Assembly: GCF_033958435.1 (NCBI RefSeq) | Contig: NC_134138.1 | Location: 210,127,298 to 210,191,297 of the forward strand | Source of the DNA: Carettochelys insculpta | Taxonomy: Eukaryota > Chordata > Testudines > Carettochelyidae | DNA: 64,000 nt | Direction: 5' to 3' | Part shown: one piece after another, positions 48,501 through 61,200 of the stretch | How positions within the stretch are numbered: position 1 is the first letter of the stretch | Layout of the letters: each line of letters begins with the position of its first letter | Translations under genes and position numbers: made by a program | Notes under the pieces: model-generated | Told to the model about the DNA's origin: nothing | What the model saw: only the letters and a program-made list of their open reading frames with translations | Databases searched by the model: none

Positions 48501-48739
48501 ACTCCTAGCATTAGTGTAAAAGCATGTTAGAAAACTACCACTATTTATATGTCCGCCTTTCACAGACACGTTGGATTTTTTTATGCACGATTGTTTCACA
48601 TCTGATCTTGCCCATATATTATTTCCGACGTTCCCTATCTGACTAACTTCTAGGGAATCCCTATCTATGGAGCCTTGTGTAAGAGAAGTCTCCGTCCGAT
48701 CCAGGTGCTCCCCCGCACCAATCGGCTTTCCCCCACCTC
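45543..48739 (-). mobile_element. CR1 LINE, 5'-truncated, with uninterrupted ORF2
   Basis: The minus-strand element has its 3' end at 45543 (TTCTTATGTTCTTA) and a TTCA duplication (45539-45542, 48740-48743). It lost its 5' UTR and ORF1 region but keeps an open ORF2 along almost the whole length. This 3' end type (ending GACCCAGTATGGCC then TTCTTATG units) differs from the other CR1 copies here, except 56795-57062. Confidence 0.92.
45732..48599 (-). CDS. CR1 ORF2: endonuclease and reverse transcriptase
   Basis: The 955-codon open frame shown continues upstream without a stop to the truncation at 48739, about 46 more codons, so the true start is lost; the first codon of the shown frame is GTG. 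Order of domains: APE-type endonuclease ([16 protein letters not shown] with catalytic Glu, [24 protein letters not shown], roughly residues 25-245), a basic linker, then reverse transcriptase ([73 protein letters not shown] near residue 690) and the thumb/C-terminal region ([26 protein letters not shown]). The protein nicks DNA and primes reverse transcription at the target. No stop or frameshift is seen, and all named catalytic residues are present. Confidence 0.93.
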   Translation of the reverse strand: MKQSCIKKSNVSVKGGHINSGSFLTCFYTNARSLSNKMGELEYLISKEEVDIVGISETWWNEENQWDTIIPGYKLYRKDRTGRAGGGVVLYVKDNIESNEVKILKESKCSIESLWITIHSSNMNMALGIYYRPPNQDSDSDAEMLREIREAIKIKNTVIIGDFNYPHIDWVHVTSGRDSEIKFLDALNDCFLEQLVQEPTRGESILDLVLTGTQDLVQEVTVTGPLGNSDHNIITFNIPVLGRTPQRSNTLAFNFKKGNYTKMRKLVKQKLKGRVIKLKSLEAAWKLFKDTILEAQLKCIPQIKKHSKRPNKEPPWLNSHVKKAVREKRAAFKKWKSNPSEENRKEHKHSQIKCHNVVRKAKKEFEKQLAKNSKNDSKMFFKYIRSRKPAKKAVGPLDDKDIKGAIKEDSAIAERLNDFFASVFTAEDVTEVPKSEPAFLGDKSEELTQIEVTLEEVLELIDKLNSNKSPGPDGIHPRVLKELKCEIAELLTVVCNLSFKSTLVPNDWKTANITPIFKKGSRGDPGNYRPISLTSVPGKLVETLVKSKIARHIEEHELLGKSQHGFCRGKSCLTNLLEFFEGVNKHADKGHPVDIIYLDFQKAFDTVPHQRLLCKLGGHGIGGKVLSWIGNWLKGRKQRVGINGKFSQWRRVTSGVPQGSVLGPILFNLFINDLENEVSSEVAKFADDTKLFRTVKSKRDCEELQKDLSKLSDWAAKWQMKFNVGKCKVMHVGKNNPNYTYYMMGSNLATTDQERDLGVIVDSSLKTSTQCAAAVSKGNRMLGIIKKGIDNKTKDIILPLYKTMVRPHLEYCVQMWSPHLKKDILALEKVQKRATKMIRGLERVPYGERLERLGLFSLEKRRLRGDMIEVYKIMNGVEKVNIEKLFTFSHNTRTRGHQMKLMGSRFKTNKRKFFFTQHTVNLWNSLLEEAVKARTLLGFKKELDKFLQVRSINGY

Positions 48740-49436
48740 TTCAGCACTTCATTAGCATGCGGGTGGCCACGGCACTTCGAAATTGACGCGCCTCGCCGCC
48801 GCGCGGCTCGTCCCGACAGGGCTCCTTTTCGAAAGGACCCCGCCTACTTCGAAGTCCCCTTATTCCCATCTGCTCATAGGAATAAGGGGACTTCGAAGTA
48901 CGAGAGGTCATTTCGAAAAGGAGCCCCGTCTGGATGAGATGCGCGGCGGCAAGGTGCGTCAATTTTGAAGTGCCGCGGCCACCCGCATGCTAATGAAGCT
49001 GAATATGCATTTCAGTGCTTTATTCGTAAACTTTGATATGGCCATTTGCGTGGCCATTTCAAAGTTTGGGGCACGTGTAGACGTAGCCTCCTATGCCTCC
49101 AGATCCAGCACATCCCTATCCCCACTTCTATGTTACAACCATTTTAGTAACTCACCTGATGAGCAAACCCTACAAGATTCTTGAGTGATACAGAGAACAA
49201 GGAGCATTGTTGCAGAGAAACAACACTCCCAAAGGTGAGGGTGGGGAAGGCAGAAGAGAGAAAGAGAAACAATTAGCTTAACCATGAAAGGTATTTATTT
49301 TGAGGTAATAACCATACAATAGGAGCAAAATAAACAAAATAGTTATGATATTAAAGCAAATTTAAATCCGATCACAAATATTAGGGCTAGCGAGTCATAA
49401 CTAATCATATAAGGCAGGATTAGGAGGCTATACCTA

Positions 49437-49938
49437 GGGTGCATCTACGCTAGGAACTAACTTCAAAGGTAGGTGCTACTTTGAAATAGCTACCAGAGAG
49501 TCTACACGTGTTTTCCCCTTACTTCGAAGTTAACTTCACAGTAAGGGAGACCAAATTCAAAGTCCTTACTCCATTCCTAGGAATGGAATAGTGCCCTACT
49601 TCGAATTTTATCTTTGCATTAGGGTATGTATAGACTCTCAACTTCGAAGTCTGTTACTTTGAAGGGACATGGCTACACTAGCACTCCCCTTTCAAAAGGG
49701 GGATGCTAATGATCTATGCATACGCAACGCCTCATTAGCATAATGGCAGCCATGCATGTTTCGAAAGTGGCCGCCATTATGCTAAAGAGGCACTGCATAT
49801 GCATGGCAGCGCCTCATTAGCATCTGCCGAAGTGGCTTATTAGCATCCCCTTTTCAAAAGGGGGGTGCCAGTGTAGCCATGGCCAAGTTGTACTTCAAAG
49901 TAAGCAACTTTGAAGTTATTTTTGTAGTGTAGACACAG
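49437..49938. mobile_element. MITE, family E, host of a nested MITE
   Basis: The outer left GGGTGCATCTACGCTAGGAA and right TTTGTAGTGTAGACACAGG are loosely inverted. Inside, CTTCGAAGTTAACTTC and ACTTTGAAGTTATTTT occur on either side. The element at 49665-49884 lies within its right arm. The outer limits are approximate. Confidence 0.6.
49665..49884. mobile_element. Nested MITE, family B
   Basis: It starts GGACATGGCTACACTAGC and ends GTGTAGCCATGGCC, with perfect AAG duplications (49662-49664, 49885-49887). The arms carry AAAAGGGGGATGCTAAT facing TTAGCATCCCCTTTT and GGCAGCCATGCATG near the centre. It matches 21785-22036. Confidence 0.85.
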
Positions 49939-50689
49939 GTAGGGATTGAGAGAGAAAGAAGGAGAGAGCTTGCCACTCTGTGAAGCTTAAATGGAGCCAG
50001 GTTCCCAGGTAATGATGGTAACTGTGGGTCCAGAGTGTTGGAGACAGGCAGAGCCCCTAGCATGATCAGTCAGGAAAAGATGAAGTCTCAATGGAACTGA
50101 TGCAGAGTTTAGATTCAAGGGTAACACTTGAGCATGAGTTAAAGTTTTTGCCGGGAAACAACCATGGTTCAAGAAGGGATGGTATATTTGTTTATGGAGT
50201 AAAATTCTGGTTCAAAGGATTATCCCAAAGTGGTTTTGTTTAGACTAGACAATAGGAACTGATACTGACTATGGGCAATATTCCTTCCGGGGAGCTCATA
50301 ATGCAATTGAGCAGTTTCAGTATTTTGGTTTTCAGCAGAAGATTTATGACTAAAATTCATCTGATAATTACGGATCTGAATGTGTGCAGGCATGGGTTCA
50401 TTAGCACCTGGAGCAGAGATTTCCCATCAGGCAATGCTTTCCCCCTTTCTGCATCCCAGGTTCAGTGAGGTTCTTGCTTTGGAATTGCTGTTCTTTGTTT
50501 TGTATGCTAATGTAAATACTTCATTTGTCCCAGCTACAATGCAAATGAGGCTAGGGATATTTCTTTAACCCTAACACCCTTGTCAGAGGGGTTTAGGTGC
50601 CTTTTTATTGTTGGTTTTTTTAATCTGCTTTGGTTTAATAAGAAGCTGGGGAAGGAGAGGTCTTTCATGAGTACTAAGCCCTGGTTACC

Positions 50690-51740
50690 CAAGCACACAG
50701 AGCTGGTGGGTAACAGATGGGAGGGATCAGGGTGCGGTGGGGGATGGGGCAGAGGGAAAATGGGATCAAGGTGTTGTTGGGGAGGCGGGCAGGAGGGTTG
50801 GAGCACAGTGAGGAAAGCAAGCAGAGGGCAGGGAGGTCAGGGCTCTCTGGGGGTGGGAAAGAGAGTGGCAAGAGTGTGACGGTGCTGCAACTGTTGAGCA
50901 GAGGATGGGGGAGGGGTTCAGGACACTGAGGGATGAGGCAGAGGACTGGTGTCAGGATAGAGGATGGGGGAAGGATCAGGGTGCTGCATGGGATGGGACA
51001 AAGAGTGGCAGGGTGGCAGGGCTCTTCAACTGTTGTGTCAGAAAATGGGTGGGGGGCAGGACATTGGGGGATGGGGCAGAGGTGGGGAGCTCAGAGCAGA
51101 GGATGGGTGGGGTATCAGGATACTGCAGGGGATGGGGCAGAGGGCAAGTGGCAGGGCAGAGAGTGGGTGAGCGGTCAGGATGTTACAGGGGATGGGGCAG
51201 AGGTGGGGCATTCAGGGCTGAAGATGAGTGGAGGGTTGGGGGACTACTGGGGATGGGGCAAAGGAAAGGGGGTCAGGGCAGAGGACGGGTGAGGGTTCAG
51301 GGCACTGTGGGGGACAGGGCCAAGGGCAGGGGATGGGATCAAGGCAGAGGATGGGTGTGGGCTGGGACATTGTGAGGGTGGGGCAGAGGGTGGGGGGTCT
51401 GGGCAGAGGATCAGTGGCGGTCAGAGTGCTGCGGGGGTGGGACAGAAGATTAGTGAAGGGTCCGGACGCTGCAGGGGACGAGGCAGAGGGCAGGTGTTGG
51501 GATCAGGGCAGAAGATGGGTTTGGGTTAGGGCTCTAGGGGACGGGGCAGAGGGCAGGAGTTCAGGGCAGAGGATCGATGGGGGTCAGGGCACTGCAGGGA
51601 CAGGGCAGGGGGATCAGGGAGCAGCAGGGGATGGGGGCAGAAGGCAAGAGGTAGGAGCAGAGGATGCGGGGGCCAGGGCACTGCGGGGTCAGAGCAGAAG
51701 ATGGGGGGGGTGGGGTCAGGGCGCTGCGGGGGCGGCGCAG
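50690..51740 (+). repeat. G-rich minisatellite upstream of EFHB
   Basis: Imperfect tandem units of about 55-65 bp repeat the theme GGGGATGGGGCAGAGG, a short variable part and CAGAGGATGGGTG for about 1 kb. The strand bias is extreme: G-rich on plus with many GGG/GGGG runs, so G-quadruplex formation is plausible. It ends about 120 bp before the EFHB start codon. Open frames through it are by-products of the repeat. Confidence 0.85.
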
Positions 51741-51858
51741 AGGGCGGGGGCGACGCCGGGCGGGCGGTGAGGTCAGTCGGGACGCTGGGGGCGCGGCTGG
51801 GCTGGAGGCGTTACCAGGTAACCGAAGTAAACTGCCTGCCCGGCGCGGGGGCGCCGCC

Positions 51859-52225
51859 ATGGTCGGGGAGCTGCGGCCCGTGTACCGCGGGCGGTTCTTT
51901 GACAGGTTTCCCGAGCTGCCAACAGTGAGTCCGTCTGCGTGTCCCGCACCCCCCGCTGTCTGTCCGTCCATCCGTGTGTCCCTCTGTGCGCGTGTCCGTG
52001 TGTCCCCCATGTGTCCGTGTGAACCCCTCTGTGTGTGTGTCCGTCCATCCGTGTGTCCCTCTGTGCGCGTGTCCGTGTGTCCCCCATGTGTCCGTGTGAA
52101 CCCCTCTATGTGTGTGTGTGTGTGTGTGTGTCGGTGTCCCCCTGTGTGTGTGTGTGTGTGTGTGTGTCTCGGTGTCCCCCTCTGTGCGCGTGTCCGTGTG
52201 TCCCCCATGTGTCCGTGTGAACCCC

Positions 52226-52258
<33 letters not shown>

Positions 52259-55200
52259 CGGTGTCCCCCTGTGTGTGTGTGTGTGTGTGTGTGTGTCTCG
52301 GTGTCCCCCTCTGTGCGCGTGTCCGTGTGTCCCCCATGTGTCCGTGTGAACCCCTCTATGTGTGTGTGTGTGTGTGTGTGTGTCGGTGTCCCCCTGTGTG
52401 TGTGTGTGTGGGTGTGTCTCGGTGTCCCCCTCTGTGTGTGTGCCCGTGTGTCCCTGTGTGTGTCCGTCCATCGTGTTCCCCTCTGTGCACTTGTCCATGT
52501 GTCCAAATGTCCCTGTGTGTGTGTGTCCATGTGTCCATCTGTGTGTGTTGGTTGGTCCTCCCATTTTATCTGTTCCCACCACCACCACCACCCAGCATCC
52601 CAAGCTCAGCTCACACCAGTGCTGTGGCTCTGTGGGGGGCTCCTGGCCAGTCCTAGTGCCTGGGGCAGAGCAGCTGACAGAGAGATTTTATTGAAAGGAC
52701 AGTGTTGTCGAAGCATAGCTGGGTAGGGCATGGCCTGGCCAGGCAACATTCCCAGTGAGCTTCAAAATTCTGATCCCGCTGGCCAGTCGCTACTGCTGAT
52801 GGGTGCTGGGCTCTGCATTATTTCTGCTTTTTATTGCTTAGGCAGGAAAACTGATCCCGATTGGAGACACAGCTTCCAGTTGTCTGACGGAAGTGTTCCC
52901 CAGGGTGAGTGTCCTAAGCTGGCTCAGACAGCATTTCGTGCTACGCATGACCTCTCCTAGCAGAGCTATTGAGACATAAATATAATAACACTGCACACAG
53001 GTTAGCTCAGTGGTGGGCAACCCAGGACCCATGGTCCACATGCAGCTCATCAGTGCTCTGTATGTAGCCTGCAAAACCGTTTGTTGACTGTTTTTACTGT
53101 TGCCCATGGACAAGGTTGTGCAAGTTTCTGGCTTTATAGTTTCTTTTCCTACCAGCATTACTAAAGTGAAAAGGGACTGGCAGACTTGCTGGGCTCCTGG
53201 GCAGGGGGAGGATCATGGTTCCATGCTCCGGGAAGGGTCAGTGCTGCAGATGGAGGGGTTGAGGACAGGTAGTCCTCAGTGCCACCCAGAGCACACTGTG
53301 TTGCGCCCCGTCTCTCCACCAGTATCTAGTGCTACCTGGAGTGCCCTGTATGGGGCTCCTGGAGAGCACTGCATGGGGCTCCAGCAGCACTGTAAAGGAT
53401 CTGGGGCTCTAGCTGCTGCTGCTTCCACAGTAGGAGTGGTGGCAGCTGGGAGCCATGGCCCCTTTGAATGGCTAGGCCCCTGGGAAGTTCCCTATTGCCC
53501 AGCCCGTGGGCCTGCTAAAATGACATGCACGTAAAGCAAGAACATGTGAAATGAGGTGTGTGCTAATGGCACACATTGACTGTGAGACCAATGCACTCCC
53601 TTTGTATCCAACCAAAGCGCAGTGAAGTTTCAATGGTCGCATCCTGTTAGTTAACAAAACTAACCTATCCTGGGAGACTATCTTGGGTAAGACAATCATT
53701 GCTTTTTTGGTTTAAAAAAAAAAAAGAAGGAGCCATACTCAGTCGGCTCCCTCACCCCTGCTCCCAGTCAGTCCCACAGGTAGGGTTGCCAAGGTGCCAG
53801 TACTCAGTACCAGCAAGTACCAGCTTAAAAAGGACACTGATGACAATCTTGCACTCGCCACCATTGGTGGGCCTGTTGAGGGTACTATGCTCTGTTACTT
53901 ATAGGCTGTGTCTACACGTGCCCCAAACTTCGAAATGGCCATGCAAATGGCCATTTCGAAGTTTACTAATGAAGCGCTGAATATGCATTTCAGCGCTTCA
54001 TTAGTAAACTTCGAAATGGCCATTTGCATGGCCATTTCGAAGTTTGGGGCACGTGTAGACACAGCCATAGAGATGCAATTATTCCTCTTGCTGGAGATCA
54101 TACTTCCTCTTTGAAAGAGCTGTGCTTTTAGTTGATTATTAGGGCCCTAAGAAATGCACAGTCATGAAAAATCTTCACAAACCAAGAAATCTGATCTCTT
54201 GCCTGTGAAATTTGATCCTTTGTACGCTTTTACCCTATACAGCAGTGTTTTAGCTTTTTTGTAAGAAAAGAGGAGCAGGTATGCAGCTGACTCCCACCCC
54301 GCCTCTTGCTGAGGTTCCCACAGCTGGGGCTGCCGGCAGAGCTCCACACCCTCGTCCACTCCCCACTGTGGGGTTCCTGGGGACCGATGCTCCCTCAGCG
54401 AGGTCCTTGGAGCTGGAGCTGCCAGTTGGGATCTGTGCCCCAGCCAGCTCCCAGCCCTGGGCTGCTGGGGTTCCCCTGGGCCTGGCCAGGTCTCCAGTGC
54501 AGAAGCTGCCAGTGAGGCTCTGCAGCCTGGCTGGATCCCAGCCCCAGGGCTACTGGGTTGGGTCCCCAGAGTTGGAGCTGTTGGTGGGGCCTTGCCCATC
54601 TCAGCTGGGTCTGCACCTCAGCCAACTTTCGGCTGTAGGGATCCCAGCTGGGACTTTGGAGGTGCTGGTTCGGAAAGCCCTGCTGTACATACATTGATCA
54701 ATGCTTCTCAAATTAGGGTCCTGACCCAAAAAGAATTTGAAGGGGCACAGGTGCCAACTCTGTGAGTGCTCCAGTCTGGGGCACCCACTGGCAAAAATTA
54801 GTATGTGCTTAGTCCCCACTGGCAGCCAATCTCCTCCTCATCCCAGTGTCTCTCACCCACAACAACTCCTCCATTTCAGATACACAAATCTGAAATTTAT
54901 GTATCAAAACAACTCCAAACAACTCATCCTTCAAACAACTCCTCCATTTCCCTCCCAACACCTCCCCAGATCCCACCACTGCAAACAACTGTTCTGTGGC
55001 ATTTGGGACACTCGGGAAGGCAGAAGGGAGGAGCAGGAGTGGGACATGTTTGGGGCGAGGACGTGTGGAAGAAGGGGAGCAGGACAGGCTTTTGGGGGAA
55101 AGAGTGGAATGGGGATGGGTGGGGCTCAGCAGTGGTGAGAAGAGGTGGGGCATGGGTTTGGAGAGAGGGGGTGAGTTCTGGGAGGATTCTGGGCTGATGG

Positions 55201-58200
55201 GGGCTTGAACACTTCCTGGCTAGATGGGAAACCATCACTGATGTGTGGGAGAGGCCATAAGCTTATTTTAAGGGGGTCACAGTATTGGCACTCTTAGGTC
55301 TGCACTGCCTTCAGAGTTGGGAGGCCAGAGAATGGCTACTGTTGGCCAGGCAAACAGCTCTAAAGGCAGCTCCCTGCTAGCAGCTGTGCAAAATTAAAGA
55401 TGGAAACACGACATCATGGCAACCTTCTGCCCTGATGTCTCCAAGCTGGGCAGATGGAGAGCGGTGGCTGGGGACTGTGGGCCCAGCTCTGCTGGCAGCA
55501 GCACAAAAGAAAGGACAGCAATGCTATCATGCTATCATGATGTATGTGCTGCTGCTGGCAGTGGCTCTACCCATAGAACTGAGCTCCTTGTCTGCAACTG
55601 CTGCTCTCTAGTCACTCAGCTGTGTATCCACCACAGATCAGAAGTAAGGGTAACACTGAGTACTGCAATCCCTCTCCGAAACAATAATGTTATGACCCCA
55701 TCTACAACTTCTCTTTGGGTCAGGGCCCCTATAAGTACAACACTGTGAAATTTCAGATTTATGTATCTGAAATAATGATATTTACTACTTTTAAATTCCT
55801 GAGCATGACATTGACCAAAATGGACTGTGCATTTGGTAGGGCCCTATGATGATCCTGCACATGAAGAGGAAGGTAGGTGGGATGAGTGGGAAAATACCAC
55901 GAAACATTAGCTGGCATATTCTTCTGGTGACAAGCATATCTCTAACAGGAGGAAGAAGGAAAATTCTAATAAGTCAATTTTTCCTGTAAAACTGTTTTCC
56001 ATTGTCTTACAGCCTATTACACCACCTGTTGTGAGAAAGTTTCTCAATTTTACAAGTCCTGCTCCTGGTGCTGAAAGAATATTCTATGGCAGAGCTCAGG
56101 ATCCTGATATTGCAGTTCACTTGACACATGGCATTAGTTCCAAGTCTTCACTGAGTGTAAGAATTTTTTAAGTTCAAAAAATGTTTTAAAATATTCCCAT
56201 AAATATGTATTAATCTGTAACTTGGTTCTGCCCAGTCATAACTGAGGGAATATAGCTGGTGTGTGATAGGGTTCATATTTCTAATGTACAGGCGAGATCC
56301 TGCTACATCACCAGGAGGGGAAGAAAGAACCACTGGGATACTTTGTCTGGGGTGAAGATAAGAAAACGAGGAAAAAGGAAAAAGACAAGTGAAGAGGAGA
56401 TTCTCTTTTTCTCAGTGACAAATATCCCATCCCCCTTCCGCTAAATCCACTTGCCAGTAACAATTCTGCCAACGTCCTCTCAGCTGCTGAAGCCTGTACC
56501 CATGACAGATACATCAATCTTCATATAAAGAATAGAAACAACTCCCTTGATCAGTGGCACTACCTACCTGCCAAAACCCTTCTGTTGTTCAACTCTCTTG
56601 TTCCTGCCAAATCTCCCTACAAATAATATTGTTGTTATCTATGTATTTATTATTTGCTTAACTTCAAGGGGATGCAAAGTGCTCTAATCTGTGATTTTTC
56701 AGTACTAGTGTGTTGTCTGAATTCTGAAGTCAAAGGAATGTTGTGAAATAAATTGAAAGATGTTTCAAAACAGACTTTTACTGACTTGAATTTTACAGTA
56801 ACACTCTTCAAAACAGAGATAGATAAATTCATGAAGGATAGGTCCTCAAAGGCTATTGGTCAAGGTGGGCAGGGATGATGTCCCTAGCCTCTGCTTCCCA
56901 GAAGCTGAGAATGAGCAACAGGAATGGATCACCTGATGATTTCCTGTTCTATTAATTCCCTTTGGGACACATGGCATTGGCCACTATCTGAAGATGAGAG
57001 GATACTGGGTTAGATGAACCTTTGGCATGATACAGTAGAGCCAGCCTTGTGTTCTGATTATGTTATTGCCAATGCTAATCCCCACTTTGACAGTCCAAGT
57101 GCAAAAGATGGGGGCCTGCAAAAGAACTTAAAATACCTTGCATCTAAGACCTTGCTTAAAAAAGTGCCCCAAAGTTACATATTGTCTGACCCTGGGGGAT
57201 AGTTGCCACTACCAAGTGAGAAAACCCATCTTTACAACTCAGGAAAACACACTTGGATGTCTCCCTGTTGGATATCGCCAAGCTTTTCCCCCTCCCTTAG
57301 GAGATAGTCTGAAAATGAAAGAAATTAAGTTACAATCAGCTAGCTGACCTTTTTCTCTAGGCATGAATATAAACAGACACTTCTTTAGGACACAGGAATC
57401 AAATTATTGCCTTAAGAAGATAATATATTAACAAAACAAAAAAATAAAATATACTTGGTTGCTAGGTGTAACAGACATAGCTAAAAAAAGGCATTAAGGT
57501 TAGACCACAGAGAATTACTTTCCTGGGATTCAATTTAGAAGTTACAGAGTACAGGCAAAATGCACCAACCAGCCTGATAAGTTCAACACCAAACCCAAAA
57601 TAAAAGATAACTTGATCACATCTGACTAAACATTTCCCTCTACTTACATGTCTGCACACTTTGATGTGGCCAGGATATTTACTGGATTCATTAAGCATCA
57701 ACTGTCTCTCTCTGCTCCAGCCACAGAATAAAAGCACTCTCAGCCTGCTGCTGCTTTAATTAAAACCATCCCTCTTTTCTTCCATTGGCTCACCTGGCTG
57801 TGTGCTAACAGAACCCACTTCTCTGGGTTTAACCCTTGACTGACATTCATTCATGACAACTATTATTCATTCCAGTTTTTAGTTCTTTTACACCTTGCTC
57901 CCACAGCATTTTTACTGCTTTCTCCCTGACTGATTTCACGAATGAGATATGAGCGAACGAACTGATTTAATACCTCAGAACAGCACTCACTATTCAGGAG
58001 CACTTTTAAATTAGCTAATTTTCTTTTCTTGCTTTTGGTCTTTAAATTATTGTGCTAACTGTAAGTGATACTCTAGAAGTACACTTAATTTCAGAAATGA
58101 TGTTTGTGGCTTAATATTTTGCAAACTCTGGGCAAAATTCTGTGAATTTTGCAAATTAAAAAGTGGAAGAACACATGTAAAACTAGAATTTTCATAAATA

Positions 58201-61200
58201 TCTGTTTTATGAATTGAATGTATAGCTTGCGATTAATTACTAATGCTGTCAATCTACTAGTGAGGGTACTAGTGAGTGTTTTATAATATATTGGGTGAAA
58301 GGCTCATGAAAGCACTACTACTATTAAATATTTGTTGAGAAATGGAGAGATACATCTTTTTTGTTTCTTTTGATTCTGAATTAGAGGATTCTGCTGTGTC
58401 TCTGCCACTCATACTGTGTGTGATTTCTTCAGGCTGGCTTATTGACAAATCCACCTAGAAAAACTTGGTTTCAACAAAAACTTGAAGAAAGAAAAGAAGC
58501 CCTGTATTTTAGAAATCGTCAAGCACCTCTGGGGCATTCACATAATCAGACTTCAATGTTACCTAAAGGTCTAGATGTGACTTCCACCACCTTTGGAATG
58601 ACAAGCATCAAAGGTAGCAAACTTAATGTTAAAACATATTCCTATTGAATGCATAATATTTTATTATTTCCATGGGATTCAGGAAGTTACATAAATAATT
58701 AAGGATTATTTTTAAAAGCATAGAAAACTGTAATAGAAAAGAAACATAAATCACAACTGCTAATTACAAAAAAACATTCAAGTAATAAAAATGTATTAAT
58801 TAAAATACTCAAACATCAAGAACGCACAGGAAGGATATGGATTTCTGTTCCCTAAACTTGCAGATTTTCTGAGATTGGTGAGATTTCAGGGGACCCACTA
58901 GAATCCTGGGTGGATCATATAGAGGCGTAGGACCATGAAGTTCGACCTCAGCCCCTTGCAGCTCTCCCCCATTCCATTTCACCATGGCTGTGTTGATGGA
59001 ATGTTGCCTGATTGAAACCTTTATAGTAAATATTATCTTGCCAAAGTATTAATTGGTGTCTTCCAATAAGATACTGTTAAAGTAAGACTTTTCTTACCTA
59101 GGGAACTTTTAAGTGAGATTTTATTACCATATTAATTAGTATTTATTCACTTTTTAGACACACCTGGTGGAGAGCTTATAAATCCACAAAAAGCCTGTGA
59201 GGAAGTAGAAAATGAAGCAAAACAAGGACATGAATTGTATATTGTGACACATAATGATTACAATGTAGGTAAGTAAGATCAAGGACTGATGATCAGTCAA
59301 ACACAAATTCCAAGTACGTACATAGCTACTTACAGGCTTTTGATGCTTTATAACACGTAGCTGTGATGGGTCCCCCCAGGCTTTATGAAAATTGGTTTAT
59401 GAATGTTAATATGCATAACTCAAAGATACTTTAAACAGATACCTCCTTTAACCTATCAGTTCTAATGTTACAATCTGCTGAATTTGTATATCCTATTTTT
59501 GTGCATGTATCATTCTTGAATGTGAAGTTAGAAATATAAAGTGAGAGTCTGTTTATAAGTCTAAGGCTGTGTCTACACTACAAAGAAACTTTGAAAGGGG
59601 GAACATGAAAATCAAAATCGAAATAAGGGAATTCGAAATAGCACAGCTACACACACAAAGCGGATCGCTGTACTGATCTGCTATTTCAAAAGAACTGCCC
59701 CCCCATACTTGGAAACGGAGCATTCACACAGGACCGCAAGTTCGTTCGAAATAGCCAGGAAACACCATGCACGGGGTCACATGGCCGACAAGCCCTTCCA
59801 GGTCCCACAGCCAGCAGCTCCCTTAAAGGGCCCCTCCCAAACACACTCACCCTGCACACACAGAGCACTACAGAGCAGCACACAAGACTGCATGGACGAT
59901 GCTCTGAGAACAGGAGGAGAGAATGGAGCAACAGAAGGTGCCAGAGGCTGATACCTCCACCCACACCAGGACCCAGGTTGTGATTGCCATCCTGGGTATG
60001 GTGGATGCCCTGGGGCCCACCTACCAGCCCCCCACTGGGGTCCTGCAGGCTCTGGCAACAGGGCAACTGTAGCTTCCCATTCCCCATCCCCCACAGCACC
60101 TCTGGAGCTACCCTAGCAGTGGGGACTGGTGGGAGAGGCTGTACTGGGGCCAGTGGGACGATGAAAGGTGGCTCCAGAGCTTTAGAATGAAAAGGCAGAC
60201 ATTCATGGAGCTGTGTCAGTGGCTCACACCAGCCCTGCAGCATGTGGACACCCGCATGCGGCCTGCGCTCCCAGTTGAGAAGCGTGTGGGGATCACCCTC
60301 TGGAAGCTGGCCAATCCGGACAGCCACCGTTCAGTGGGGCACCAATTTGGGGTGGGCAAGGCCACAGTTGGAGCTGTCCTCCTGGAGGTAAGTCAGACCA
60401 GGGCCCCACACCCACCCGGGGAAGGAGGGGCAGGCCCTTGGTTGGGAGGCCTGCAGGGGAAGGGGGGCAGGGGAGCCCCATCGTGATGGGGTTAGAGTCC
60501 AGGAAGCCATCCTGGGGGCCTTCTAGCAGGAGCCACACTGACCTCCACCTGGCACCCTCCGTCTAACACCCACTCTGCATCACAGCCCCCCGCCCTTTCC
60601 CATACAGGGGACACTGGGGAGAACAACAAAGGGTTTAATAACTGGGGGCCAACGATACACAAGTAAATAAACAGGACTGGAAAACATAATGGTGTGGGGT
60701 CTTCCTAACTGGGAGCTAAATATGGGGGAGAACTATATACAAAGTGGCAGGGCACACCCCTGTAGCTGGGGCCACAGGCATGAGCCGGCCTAGTCCACCA
60801 TGGGGCTGGAGGGGCAAGACCCTCAGTGGGTACGGGGGCCCCTGCTGCCCCAGGTACAGGGGCCCTATCAGGTCTGTGAGGGGGCTGGCAGTACGGGGAG
60901 GTAGGATCGGGCAGGGGCTAGGGTACAGGGTGGGCTGGGTGAGGCGGGGGGGGTGGGGTGTTGGAGGAGCGGGGGGAAGAGCCTCCCCCTGGCTGTCACT
61001 GGCAATCAGCCAGTGGTCCAGCACGAGCCAGGTGGATGGGGTGACGGTGGATGGGATAAGGGTGGTGAGTTCAGGGGCAGCAGGAGAGGATTTGGGGGCA
61101 GCAGGAGGGGGAACGAGGGCAGCGGGGGCGTAGCAGGGAGGGTGGGCAGGGGGGCCAGCCATCTGAGGGCCGCGGCCGCCTCAGCCCAGACCTCACTCTG

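Larger units (their letters stand above)
45454..49088. mobile_element. Palindromic MITE, family A, split by a CR1
   Basis: The left part (45454-45542, GGCCGTGTCTACACTAGCCC onward) and right part (48740-49088, ending GTGTAGACGTAGCC) together make one family A element closely similar to 19702-20137. The 3.2-kb CR1 between them interrupted the arm at GCATATTCA. Outer flanks do not give a clear 3-bp duplication. Confidence 0.85.

Noticed and set aside
50717..51770. Long Gly/Arg/Trp-rich open frames on the plus strand
   Set aside because: They run through a G-rich minisatellite in several frames at once; the open frames come from the repeat composition.
51561..52656. Cys/Val-rich and Thr/His-rich open frames around EFHB exon 1
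   Set aside because: They translate the (TG)n/(AC)n minisatellite. Only the 22 codons from 51859 to 51924 are supported as exon.
52850..52904. EFHB exon 2 starting after the second AG (GGCAG)
   Set aside because: That acceptor would put a TGA in frame at the third codon; the AG at 52840-52841 gives AGKLIP and keeps phase with both neighbours.
53895..54114. Near-identical proteins encoded on both strands
   Set aside because: They are the same translation of a perfect palindrome, not two genes. The same holds for similar pairs in the other family A MITEs.
54281..55197. Leu/Pro/Gly-rich frames in EFHB intron 2
   Set aside because: They lie within the interior of a repeat bounded by TAGGGCCCTA ends and show no known domain.
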